Shown here: piece after piece, positions 1 through 7,485 of the stretch
Layout of the letters: each line of letters starts with the position of its first letter
Position numbering within the stretch: the first letter of the stretch is position 1
Source: Actinomycetota bacterium
Lineage (GTDB): Bacteria > Actinomycetota > Actinomycetes > Mycobacteriales > Jatrophihabitantaceae
Reading direction: 5' to 3'
Length of the DNA stretch: 10,035 bases
Assembly: GCA_019241805.1 (NCBI GenBank)
Contig: JAFAWL010000049.1
Coordinates: 1 to 10,035, forward strand
Position numbers and translations under genes: made by a program
Notes under the pieces: generated by a model
Databases searched by the model: none
Told to the model about the DNA's origin: nothing
What the model saw: the letters and a program-made list of their open reading frames with translations, nothing else

Positions 1-522
1 GACGACCTCGGTTTCATCCGCACGCTCACCCAGCAGTTCGAAGCTGCCGTGCCGACCTCGACCGCGTATCTGATCGGTTTCAGCAACGGCGCGAAAATGG
101 CCTTCTCGGTCATGTGCAACGAACCTGAGTTGTTCGCCGCGTTCGCCGCCATCGAGGGTCCTCCGACCTCGACCTGCACAACCGCGGTGCCCAAACCGGT
201 ACTCGTCGGAGTCGGCGCGCAGGATGACGCGCTGCTCGGCAAGAGCGACCTGAGACCGGCCCAGGACGTGCTCGACTCGATCATCGCAACGTGGCGGGCA
301 CGTGATCAGTGCGAGACTCCGGCACCGACCCAGGTCCTCGGAACGGCCACGGTGACCACCTGGTCGTGCAACGCACCCGCGGGTTCTGAGGTCGTGGCCG
401 CGATCTGGTCCCAACTGGCGCACGACTGGCCCATCGGCTCGCAGGTCGGCGGGGCGGCGGCCGCCGGCGCGACCCTCATCTGGGCGTTGTTCACGAGGGC
501 GGCGCCCCCGCCGCCGAACTAG
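1..522 (+). CDS. PHB depolymerase / LpqC-like esterase, C-terminal part
   Basis: The frame is open from base 1 to the TAG at 520-522, so the start and N-terminal part lie left of the window; 173 residues are visible. An alpha/beta-hydrolase of the polyhydroxybutyrate depolymerase / feruloyl esterase-like group (LpqC in mycobacteria) would hydrolyse ester bonds, and relatives are usually exported. The visible part starts with DDLGFIRTL, matching the helix before the nucleophile elbow in this family. The elbow GFSNG follows, with Ser28 (visible numbering) as candidate nucleophile. VGAQDD gives the candidate acid, Asp75 or Asp76, and AHDWP gives the candidate His141, where relatives have a HxWP-type motif. 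Cys104 and Cys123 could form the disulfide common in secreted relatives. The tail is Ala/Gly-rich and ends in a proline run. A GTG at 49 could be read as a start, but homology-like sequence continues upstream of it. The substrate cannot be told. The gene converges on the HAD gene with a 4-base overlap. Confidence 0.8.
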   Translation, partial: DDLGFIRTLTQQFEAAVPTSTAYLIGFSNGAKMAFSVMCNEPELFAAFAAIEGPPTSTCTTAVPKPVLVGVGAQDDALLGKSDLRPAQDVLDSIIATWRARDQCETPAPTQVLGTATVTTWSCNAPAGSEVVAAIWSQLAHDWPIGSQVGGAAAAGATLIWALFTRAAPPPPN

Positions 523-1163
523 CGGACGAACTCGCCGGTGACGACCGGCACCACCGCGTCCAGGGAGTCGAGCACGGCCAGGCATCGCTGATCTACATCG
601 GCGTGCGGTGTGAGCAGGCCCCAGGGACCTCGTCGTAGCCGGATGGCCCGCAATCCGGCCGCGAGCGCCGGCACGACGTCGTTGTCGATCTGGTCGCCGA
701 CGTAGGCGATGCGCTCGGGCGACACCCCGGCCCGTTCGACGATGGTTTCGAAGAAGCGCGGATCCGGCTTCGCGACACCGATGTCGGCCGAGGTCAGGAC
801 CACATCTGCCGGTAAGGCCAAGGCGCGCACCTCATCCCCCACACCTGATGGCTGGTTGCCGATCACACCGACCTGCCGGTCGGCTGCGCGCAACGCCGCG
901 AGGGCGCGCCTCGCATCGGGATAGAGATCCCGTTCGGCCAGCGGGGGCACCTCGATCCGCTCACGCAATCGTTCGAACGGCTCATCCGGACGGAATCGGG
1001 CGATCACGTCCCGCACGCCCACACCGGCGGCGATCATCGCTCCGAAGACGGCCGAGAACGTGTGCCGAGGCAGGCCCAGAAAATCGGCCCAGGCGGCGTA
1101 CTCCCGCGTTCGATCGAGCAGCGTCTCACCGATGTCGAAATACACCGCCTCGATCTCGCGCAC
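519..1163 (-). CDS. HAD-superfamily hydrolase
   Basis: A 214-residue protein with a GTG start. It is a soluble Rossmannoid HAD-like hydrolase with a helical cap, expected to dephosphorylate a small molecule in the cytosol. Motif I is FDIGETLLD, with candidate nucleophile Asp10 and Thr14. Residues 18-80 form the C1 cap. Motif II is VGVIGNQ, with Asn103 in place of the more common Ser/Thr. Motif III is Lys132 in GVAKPDP, and motif IV is GDQIDND with Asp157 and Asp162. The second aspartate of the usual DxD is Gly12, so the general acid/base residue is absent. Some HAD enzymes, such as phosphonatase, lack it too, so activity is not excluded. Length is normal for a compact HAD phosphatase. It follows the MFS exporter by 61 bases and is probably co-transcribed with it. 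Its stop overlaps the convergent esterase stop. The upstream ribosome binding site is weak. Substrate unknown. Confidence 0.87.
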   Translation of the reverse strand: MREIEAVYFDIGETLLDRTREYAAWADFLGLPRHTFSAVFGAMIAAGVGVRDVIARFRPDEPFERLRERIEVPPLAERDLYPDARRALAALRAADRQVGVIGNQPSGVGDEVRALALPADVVLTSADIGVAKPDPRFFETIVERAGVSPERIAYVGDQIDNDVVPALAAGLRAIRLRRGPWGLLTPHADVDQRCLAVLDSLDAVVPVVTGEFVR

Positions 1164-1224
1164 GGCTCTACTCTGCCCGACGCCAGACGACTCGGCCCTA
1201 CGCCCGTACGACGGACGTGCCGTG

Positions 1225-2778
1225 TCAGCCGGCCGCGACCGCCGCCTGCGTCGTGCCCCCGGCCTGCGGCTGCGCCGCTCTCCGTCCTGGCTGCGCGTCG
1301 GCCGGCCGTGGCGAGCGCACCATCACGAACACCAGAACACCGGCGAGCACCCCCACGATGCCGGCGACGAGCAAGCTGGCCTGCACGCCCGACACCGCCG
1401 CCTGATGAATGACGTGGTCGAGGGCGGCTCGATCGGGGACGGGCGCCCCGTGCAGCACATACGGCGACTGCCCACCCGCGATCGCGGTCGACACGCGGGC
1501 CGCGTTCGGCACGTGGTGAGCCGTCAGCAGGTTCTGGGCACGAGCAGCGAACACGCTGCCGAGCAAGGCGATCCCGAACGCGAATCCGAGTTGACGGGTC
1601 GTGTTCATCGCACCGGCCGCCATACCGCCACGCTGGGGCGCGACCGCTCCCATCGCCGACGAACTCAAGGTCGGCGTTGCCAGGCCCACGCCGATACCGG
1701 CGACGAAGAATCCCGGCAGTAGTTCGGGCCAGCGGGCCGAGCCGTGCACCAGTAGCGCGCCGAGCAGACCTCCTGCGCCGATGAGCAGCAGACCCGAACC
1801 GATGATCAGGCCCGGTCGGCTCTGATGCAGGAAGCGCCCGATCGCGGCCGACACGGCGAATGCCGACACCGACATCGGCAGGCCGACGAGGCCCGCCTCG
1901 ATCGGAGACAGGCCGAGGACCGACTGCAGCCAGATGGACGTGTATGTGAAGTACGCGAACGCCGCGAAGGTCAGCATCAACGCGCCGATCAGGATCCCGA
2001 CGAATGGTCCGTTGCGCAGCAGGGCGAGGTCGAGCATGGGTTGGCGGATGCGTGATTCGATCGTGACGAACACGGCTAGCAGCACCGCGGCGGCGATGAA
2101 CATCGACCAGGTGCCGCTGGAGGACCAACCATGCTCGTTGGCCCCGATCATCGCGTATGTGACCGCGGCCGCCGCGGCGGTAAAGGTCAGGATGCCGGCG
2201 ACGTCGACCCGGGCCGTCGTGGGCGGGTGCACGTCGGAGAGGACGAACAGGCAGAGCGCGATCGCGACCACGCTCACCGGCAGGTTGACGAAGAAGATCC
2301 ACCGCCAGGACAAACCCTCGGTGAGCAGTCCACCCGCGATCGGGCCGATGGCCGCCGACGCTCCGGCGACCGCGCCCCACATCCCGTATGCAGTGCCGCG
2401 GTCGCGACCCGAATACGAGCTGTTGAGCAAGGCGAACGTGGTAGCGAACATGGCCGCTGCGCCGATGCCCTGCACCGCTCGTGCGGTCACCAACGCGCCG
2501 GAGTTGGGCGAGAGCCCACACACCAGCGAGGCCACGGCGAATAGCGCCAGGCCGGCGATATAGGCGCGACGATGGCCGACGATGTCGGCAATCGATCCCG
2601 CGCCCAGTACCAGCGCCGCGAGGATCAAGGCATAGGCGTCGACGACCCACTGCATCGACGAGAATGAGGTTCTGAGGTCGGCTGCCATATCGGGCAGCGC
2701 GACGTTCACGATGGTGACGTCGACTAACAACATGAACGTGCCGAGGCAGACGGTGAGCAGCGGGAGCCACTTTCGCAT
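1225..2778 (-). CDS. DHA2 family (EmrB/QacA-type) MFS drug exporter
   Basis: A 517-residue inner-membrane transporter of the major facilitator superfamily, DHA2 (14-helix) group. Members export hydrophobic drugs, dyes or metabolites in exchange for protons. TM1 holds LLVDVTIVNVALP with the membrane-embedded Asp20 typical of this group. Loop 2-3 holds motif A, GSIADIVGHRR (61-71). TM4 begins with the RAVQGIG motif near Arg100. TM5 holds the exporter signature GPIAGGLL (145-152). Near TM13, MNTTRQLGFAFGIALLGSVF (391-410) is the usual late DHA2 element. About 14 hydrophobic segments are visible. The last, around 468-487, is followed by a Gln/Ala-rich cytosolic tail. The ATG at 2778 gives the canonical short N-terminus ahead of TM1, and GGAAAGG-like purines (GGAAAGG) lie about 11 bases upstream. 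No dedicated repressor gene is adjacent. The HAD gene follows directly. The substrate cannot be predicted. Confidence 0.92.
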   Translation of the reverse strand: MRKWLPLLTVCLGTFMLLVDVTIVNVALPDMAADLRTSFSSMQWVVDAYALILAALVLGAGSIADIVGHRRAYIAGLALFAVASLVCGLSPNSGALVTARAVQGIGAAAMFATTFALLNSSYSGRDRGTAYGMWGAVAGASAAIGPIAGGLLTEGLSWRWIFFVNLPVSVVAIALCLFVLSDVHPPTTARVDVAGILTFTAAAAAVTYAMIGANEHGWSSSGTWSMFIAAAVLLAVFVTIESRIRQPMLDLALLRNGPFVGILIGALMLTFAAFAYFTYTSIWLQSVLGLSPIEAGLVGLPMSVSAFAVSAAIGRFLHQSRPGLIIGSGLLLIGAGGLLGALLVHGSARWPELLPGFFVAGIGVGLATPTLSSSAMGAVAPQRGGMAAGAMNTTRQLGFAFGIALLGSVFAARAQNLLTAHHVPNAARVSTAIAGGQSPYVLHGAPVPDRAALDHVIHQAAVSGVQASLLVAGIVGVLAGVLVFVMVRSPRPADAQPGRRAAQPQAGGTTQAAVAAG

Positions 2779-2831
2779 GACGAGGTGAACCTTTCCGAGC
2801 GGAGCTTTATGCCCAGCATCGTCCGCGCCTC

Positions 2832-2857
2832 CGACAACGGTCGTGTCGTTTTCTTCT
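2832..2857. repeat. Short inverted repeat with T-rich flank in the gap upstream of the exporter gene
   Basis: CGACA (2832-2836) and TGTCG (2844-2848) are perfect inverted arms around a 7-base loop. On the plus strand they are followed by TTTTCTTCT. Read on plus this resembles a small intrinsic terminator, but no plus-strand gene enters from the left. Read on minus it lies 54 bases or more upstream of the exporter start, where a repressor operator or promoter element would sit. The 160-base gap (2779-2938) otherwise shows only GC-rich imperfect palindromes, including ACCCG-N5-CGGGT at 2878-2892. No convincing U-tracted terminator follows the ATPase gene. Both interpretations are weak. Confidence 0.25.
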
Positions 2858-2938
2858 GGACGCGGTCATCCGGTTCCACCCGCCGGCCGGGTGCGCAAAC
2901 GGCGCCCTCCGAACGGCGCGGACAGGTAGCGGTTCTTG

Positions 2939-5416
2939 CTATGGCGAGGGGCTGTCGTCGAGCCCCGGATCAACCTCGGCTCGCACGTCCTGCTCCGTCC
3001 GCGCCGGGGGCTCGGCCCGCGGGACTGCCAGGCCGACGGTTCGGTAGGCCACCTCGACCAACACTGCGCCGGCGACCCCGAGCACGATCGCGACGGACAC
3101 CCGCCCGACGCTGAGATCGAGCAGGAAAACGCCGTGCGCCAGCGGGGGAATGACGGCGATGAGGGCGACAGCACCGGCCATGAGCACGACCAGTCCTAGC
3201 TTCCACGGCTTCAGCGGACGGGCCAGGACCAGCAAGGTGTAGAGCGACACGACAAGGACGACGAGCGCGGCCGCGGTCCGAGCGGCCGCGACGTCCGGAT
3301 GTGATTCGAAGACGCGGACAGCCTGATACCCGAGGTAGGCGGCGACCCCGGTGATGACACCGGTCGGGATCGAGAATCGCAGCACCCGACGCAGGAATCC
3401 TGGAACGTAACGCCGGCTGTTCGGGCCCAACGCGAGCACGAAGCCAGGCACTCCGATGGTCACCGTGGAGATCAGGGTCAACTGGATCGGCGCCAACGGA
3501 TAGGCCACGCTGGTCACCGCGACAATCAAGGCCAGGACGAGTGAATAGATGTTCTTGACGAGGAACAGGTTCGCGGCCCGTTCGATGTTGGCGATGACGC
3601 GCCGGCCCTCGGCGACGACGCGTGGCAGGTGATGGAATCGTCCGTCGAGTAGCACCAATTGCGCGACCGCCCGAGTAGCGGCCGAGCCGTTGCCCATGGC
3701 GATGCCGATGTCGGCGTCCTTGAGCGCGAGCGCATCGTTGACGCCGTCGCCGGTCATTGCGACGACATGGCCGCTGTATTGCAGTGCGGCCACCATGGCG
3801 CGCTTCTGATGCGGCGTGACCCGACCGAATACACTGCTGCGATCCAACACCGCGGCGAGCTCGGCGACGTCCTCAGGCAGCGCCGCGGCGTCGACCGCGT
3901 CGATGGCTCCGGCGACGCCAGGCAGACCGACCTCGGCCGCGACGACCCCAACCGTTCGGGGGTTGTCGCCGGAAATGACTTTGAGCGCGACACCTTGTTC
4001 GGTGAAGTAGCGCAATGTGTCCGCGGCATCTTCGCGGATCCGCTCAGCCAGGATCACCAAGGCGGCCGGCGTCAGGCCGAGCGGCAGCGGCAGCTCATTA
4101 CCGACCTGGTCGTCGCGGTCGGTTTGTCCGAGCAGCAGGACCCGGCGCCCCTCGGCGGCGAGCTCGTCGGCGCGCGCGCGAGCCTGCCGCTGCGCCGCAC
4201 CTTGCGGGCTGGGCAGCACGAACTCAGGGGCGCCGAAGATCCAACTGCCATGCCCTACGGCCGTGACGGCCGACCACTTCCGGGCGGACGAGAACGGCAC
4301 GGATCCGCCTGCGCGCCACGACGTTGATTCGAACTCGTCCTGCAGCGCTTGGGCCGTCGCGTTGGCTTCGCCGAGGCTGCAGAGCAGCGCGACCGCTTCG
4401 CGCACGTCGGCCTCGGCGACATCGAGGATCTCGATCCGGTCATAGCGCGGATCGCCGTAAGTGAGAGTGCCGGTCTTGTCCAGGCACACGACATCGACTC
4501 GGGCGAGCCCTTCGACCGCCGGCAATTCCTGTACCAAAGTGTTGCGACGGGCGAGGGTCACGGTGGCCACCATGAAGGCGAGACTGGTCAACAGGACGAG
4601 CCCTTCGGGAACCATCCCAACCAGCGCAGCCACGGTGCCGGTGACGGCCTCGCGCCACGTCTCGTTGTCCTTGCTGCGGAACTGGCTCCATAACAGGATC
4701 GGGCCGACAACGACCATGATGAGAGAGATCCAGCGCAACAGCCGATTGGTGCCCGTGATCAACTCTGAGGCGGCGACCGTGAAGCGGCGCGCCTCGCGGG
4801 CGATCCTCGCGGCGTAGGCGTCCTCGCCGACGCCGCTCGCCTGCGCATAACCGCTACCGGCTACCACGATCGAGCCCGATCTCACGTCGTCGCCGGGCTG
4901 TTTGGTGATGGCATGGGATTCGCCGGTGAGTAGCGATTCGTCGATCTCGAGGCCGTCCGAGACGGCGACGACGCCATCAGCGGGCACCTGGTCGCCCGAG
5001 CGAAGGACGAGTAGGTCGTCGAGCACCACATCGGCGACGACGACATCGTGGACGTTGCCATCCCTGATCACGCGGGCGTGCGGCGCGGTGATCACTGCGA
5101 GCCGATCCAGCGTGCGCTTGGCCCGCAGCTCCTGAAAGATGCCGATCGCCGAGTTGGCGATCACGACACCGCCGAACAACCCGTTCTGCCAACGTCCAGT
5201 GGCGAGAATGACAACGAACAACGTGACCAGCAGGCCGTTGAACGGTGTCAGCACGTTGGCCCGAACGATCTCGCTCACGGTTCGGCTGGTCCGAGTGTCC
5301 GTGGCGTTGGTGCGGCCCCGAGCGACTTGGTCCGCCACCTCGGCCGCGGTCAGACCGGTCGGGTAGGTGCCTACCGGGCCCGCGGCGGCGGACGGATCAG
5401 CCGGCGGGCTGACCAT
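2939..5416 (-). CDS. ctpE: P-type cation-translocating ATPase, CtpE-like
   Basis: An 825-residue HAD-IC P-type ATPase that couples ATP hydrolysis to cation movement across the membrane. It resembles mycobacterial CtpE, a Ca2+-linked pump, in order of segments and motifs. TGLTAAEVADQV (20-31) starts the N-terminal region, followed by RTVSEIVRANV before TM1. The actuator domain has TGES (164-167), TM4 has PEGL (270-273), and the phosphorylation site is DKTGT with Asp313. ISGDN (481-485) and MTGDGVND (554-561) complete the P-domain. Six further membrane segments lie between about 612 and 795. There is no N-terminal heavy-metal-binding domain and no CPC motif, so it is not a P1B heavy-metal pump. 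The frame stays open 69 codons upstream of 5416, but that stretch overlaps the kinase gene and is Arg/Pro-rich shadow sequence. ATG 5416 overlaps the kinase stop as TGATG with no visible Shine-Dalgarno, suggesting reinitiation. By eye, several Ca2+-coordinating residues of SERCA are replaced (see findings), so the ion is uncertain. Confidence 0.94.
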   Translation of the reverse strand: MVSPPADPSAAAGPVGTYPTGLTAAEVADQVARGRTNATDTRTSRTVSEIVRANVLTPFNGLLVTLFVVILATGRWQNGLFGGVVIANSAIGIFQELRAKRTLDRLAVITAPHARVIRDGNVHDVVVADVVLDDLLVLRSGDQVPADGVVAVSDGLEIDESLLTGESHAITKQPGDDVRSGSIVVAGSGYAQASGVGEDAYAARIAREARRFTVAASELITGTNRLLRWISLIMVVVGPILLWSQFRSKDNETWREAVTGTVAALVGMVPEGLVLLTSLAFMVATVTLARRNTLVQELPAVEGLARVDVVCLDKTGTLTYGDPRYDRIEILDVAEADVREAVALLCSLGEANATAQALQDEFESTSWRAGGSVPFSSARKWSAVTAVGHGSWIFGAPEFVLPSPQGAAQRQARARADELAAEGRRVLLLGQTDRDDQVGNELPLPLGLTPAALVILAERIREDAADTLRYFTEQGVALKVISGDNPRTVGVVAAEVGLPGVAGAIDAVDAAALPEDVAELAAVLDRSSVFGRVTPHQKRAMVAALQYSGHVVAMTGDGVNDALALKDADIGIAMGNGSAATRAVAQLVLLDGRFHHLPRVVAEGRRVIANIERAANLFLVKNIYSLVLALIVAVTSVAYPLAPIQLTLISTVTIGVPGFVLALGPNSRRYVPGFLRRVLRFSIPTGVITGVAAYLGYQAVRVFESHPDVAAARTAAALVVLVVSLYTLLVLARPLKPWKLGLVVLMAGAVALIAVIPPLAHGVFLLDLSVGRVSVAIVLGVAGAVLVEVAYRTVGLAVPRAEPPARTEQDVRAEVDPGLDDSPSP

Positions 5417-5418
5417 CA
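5414..5418 (-). promoter_or_regulatory. TGATG stop/start overlap coupling kinase and ATPase translation
   Basis: On the minus strand the kinase TGA (complement of 5416-5418) and the ATPase ATG (complement of 5414-5416) share one base, reading TGATG. The bases upstream read CCGGCGCGACTG, with no purine-rich ribosome binding site. Known practice in such overlaps is termination-reinitiation, which fixes the ATPase start here and ties its synthesis to the kinase. That it works so here is inferred. Confidence 0.7.
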
Positions 5419-7389
5419 GTCGCGCCGGATCAGGTTGCGGCGCAGCGCACCGGCGGCCACTCTCATGAGCAGCACCGAGCACAGCAGCAGGCCGCCGAAG
5501 CCGAGGATGCGGAGCGTGACCTCCAGGTCGCGGTTGCTGGTCATCGAAGCGGCGAACAACACGATCGCCGCTGCGATCACCCCGAAGCCACCGATCGCCA
5601 CCAGGGCGATGCGATCGATCCAATCCTCGACGACCTCGCGATCCCGTCCGGCGAAACGCTCGGTGCGCACACTGAGCCGCCCGAGTCTGAGCTGGCTCGC
5701 GATCGTCTCGGCGTGATCGGGCAACGTCCGCAGTGAGGGCAATACGCGCAGAACCTCGCGTTGCAGAATCTCCTGCGGTGTTCCGAACGCCCCTCGATGA
5801 TCCTGATTCACCATCTCCTGACTCGTAGTGGCCAGGTCGAACGCCGGGTCGATGATCTTGAGCGTGCCTTCGATCGTGAGCAATGCGCGAGCCAGCAAGG
5901 TGATCGTGGCCGGCGGTCGTAGGTCGTGCCGGTCCATGATCGCCAGCACCTGAGTGATCATCGCCGGGTCGATGCCGCTGCCGTTGGCGTGCGCGAGTTG
6001 GCCGGCCAGATCGGTTTCGAGCGCACGAAGGTCGGTCAGACCGTCACCCCCGGCGAGATCCCGCACGGCTCGTACGAGCACTCCGGCGTCCTGCGCGGCG
6101 ACACCGATCGCGATTCCTCGTAGACCTTCCAGCGCAATGGGATCGAGTCGCCCGACCGACCCGAAGTCGAGCAACCAGATCGTGCCCGCCGAGTCGATCA
6201 TCATGTTTCCGGGGTGCGGATCGGCGTGGTACAGGCCGTCTTGCAGCACCTGACCGAGGAAGGACGATAGCAGCCGCCGGGCCAATTCCGGTCGGGCTAC
6301 GGGCGATTCGTCGAGGGCAGCGGCGTCCGCGGTAGAGCGGCCCGGTACTTCGTCCATGACGAGCACTCGGCCGGTCGACAAGCTCGGATGTACGCCGGGG
6401 ACCGCTATCCCGACGTCGTGGGCGCGTTGCTCGCGCAGCTTCATACCGACAACGGCCTCGTGGACGTAGTCCAGTTCCTTCTCCACGCCGGCGATCAACT
6501 CTTCGGCCAGCGCCCGCAGGCCGATGGCTCGGGCGGCCTCCACCCGTCGCTCCAACTGCCGCGCGACAAGTCGCAGCACGGCGGCATCCCGAGCAATCAC
6601 CTCGTCGATGCCGGGTCGTTGGACCTTCACGACCACTCGCTCACCGTTGGTCAGGGTGGCCCGATGGGTCTGGCCGATGGAGGCGGCCGCCAGCGGCGTC
6701 CATTCGAACGAGCCGAACAGTTCGTCGACGTGCGCGGGCAGTTCGGCCTCCAAGACGCCGCGCACCCCGGTCTCGTCGACCCGTCGCGCGTCGGCCCGCA
6801 ACTTGGCCAGTTCGTCGGTCAACGTGTCGGGCAGGATGTCGGTCCGCGTCGAGGCGATCTGCCCGAACTTGACGAGCATGCCGCCCGACTCTTCCAGCAC
6901 GGACCGGATCTTGACGGCGAAGTCGGGCGACTGCAGCGCTGAGGCGGACGCGTAACGCAACTGCAAGAGGTTGGCCCGCCGGGCATTACCGGCCACCTCT
7001 CGCAGCCGGCTGTAGGGCGCCAAGGCCGCCTTGGCGGTACGGATCGGGCGCAGAAATCGGCGGCGCCGGCGCCGCGGCTTGACCGAGATCGGCCGACGAG
7101 TCAGCACGTCGAGCACGATCGCCGTGGGCATCGCCGCCAGTACCCCGACGAACAAGATGACGCCTATTGCGATCAACGTCTGATCCAGACCCTTGATCGT
7201 TAGTTCCCAGCCGTCGCCGGCCTTGTGACCGAGCACGACCACCGTCGCGGCTACACCCACTAACCAACCGATGATGCCGACCAGGAATCCGCGCCAGCGG
7301 CCCAGCCGCACGCCGAGTATCCGACCGCAGAGCTTGCCGACCAGGAACACGAACAGCAGAAGCACGACGATGCTGAGAGCAACGTTCAT
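5416..7389 (-). CDS. ABC1/AarF/UbiB-family atypical kinase, membrane anchored
   Basis: A 657-residue protein of the ABC1 (UbiB, ADCK/COQ8) atypical protein-kinase-like family, whose members bind ATP and support quinone or lipid metabolism at membranes. The family's KxGQ motif is present as KFGQ (174-177). The Ala-rich loop that replaces the Gly-rich loop reads AAASIGQ (234-240). The probable nucleotide-site Lys is Lys255 in VVVKVQRPG, and ELD (305-307) is the ExD-type element. HADPHPGN (388-395) carries the catalytic-loop Asp390, and DFG (408-410) the metal-binding Asp. All key residues look intact. Three hydrophobic segments (about 3-21, 34-54, 69-93) precede a basic cluster at 105-111, and two more (about 593-616 and 627-645) end the protein. 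It is longer than typical bacterial UbiB, mainly from the N-terminal membrane block. It leads the unit with the ATPase, whose start overlaps its stop. Actinobacteria generally use menaquinone, so a ubiquinone role is unlikely; the substrate is unknown. Confidence 0.93.
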   Translation of the reverse strand: MNVALSIVVLLLFVFLVGKLCGRILGVRLGRWRGFLVGIIGWLVGVAATVVVLGHKAGDGWELTIKGLDQTLIAIGVILFVGVLAAMPTAIVLDVLTRRPISVKPRRRRRRFLRPIRTAKAALAPYSRLREVAGNARRANLLQLRYASASALQSPDFAVKIRSVLEESGGMLVKFGQIASTRTDILPDTLTDELAKLRADARRVDETGVRGVLEAELPAHVDELFGSFEWTPLAAASIGQTHRATLTNGERVVVKVQRPGIDEVIARDAAVLRLVARQLERRVEAARAIGLRALAEELIAGVEKELDYVHEAVVGMKLREQRAHDVGIAVPGVHPSLSTGRVLVMDEVPGRSTADAAALDESPVARPELARRLLSSFLGQVLQDGLYHADPHPGNMMIDSAGTIWLLDFGSVGRLDPIALEGLRGIAIGVAAQDAGVLVRAVRDLAGGDGLTDLRALETDLAGQLAHANGSGIDPAMITQVLAIMDRHDLRPPATITLLARALLTIEGTLKIIDPAFDLATTSQEMVNQDHRGAFGTPQEILQREVLRVLPSLRTLPDHAETIASQLRLGRLSVRTERFAGRDREVVEDWIDRIALVAIGGFGVIAAAIVLFAASMTSNRDLEVTLRILGFGGLLLCSVLLMRVAAGALRRNLIRRD

Positions 7390-7485
7390 GGCAGCAACCT
7401 AGTGGGCGCGAGACGACAAAGGGCAGCCCTACGAGTCGTCCGATCGGCCGACACGCCGTCCCCTCCATGATCATCCGACTCACGG

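Noticed and set aside
1034..2770. Long minus-strand open frame of 578 codons overlapping the exporter and HAD genes
   Set aside because: It is an Arg-rich shadow in another frame of the exporter gene. It has no recognisable motifs, while the exporter frame has all its family signatures.
2878..2892. ACCCG-N5-CGGGT as terminator of the kinase/ATPase unit
   Set aside because: Five-base arms with no U-tract in GC-rich DNA; such palindromes occur by chance, so transcription into the exporter gene cannot be judged.
2785..3114. Plus-strand frame in the gap between exporter and ATPase genes
   Set aside because: Most of it is antisense to the ATPase C-terminus, it is Arg/Pro-rich, and it has no ribosome binding site or recognisable domain.
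5417..5623. N-terminal extension of the ATPase frame by 69 codons
   Set aside because: It lies inside the kinase coding sequence and encodes Arg/Pro/Gly-rich sequence unlike any P-type ATPase N-terminus. The ATG at 5416 gives a protein starting shortly before the family's first conserved segment.
6986..7483. Minus-strand frame of 165 codons covering the kinase N-terminus and the divergent region
   Set aside because: It is Arg-rich out-of-frame sequence from the kinase gene and would run through the intergenic region; no family resemblance.
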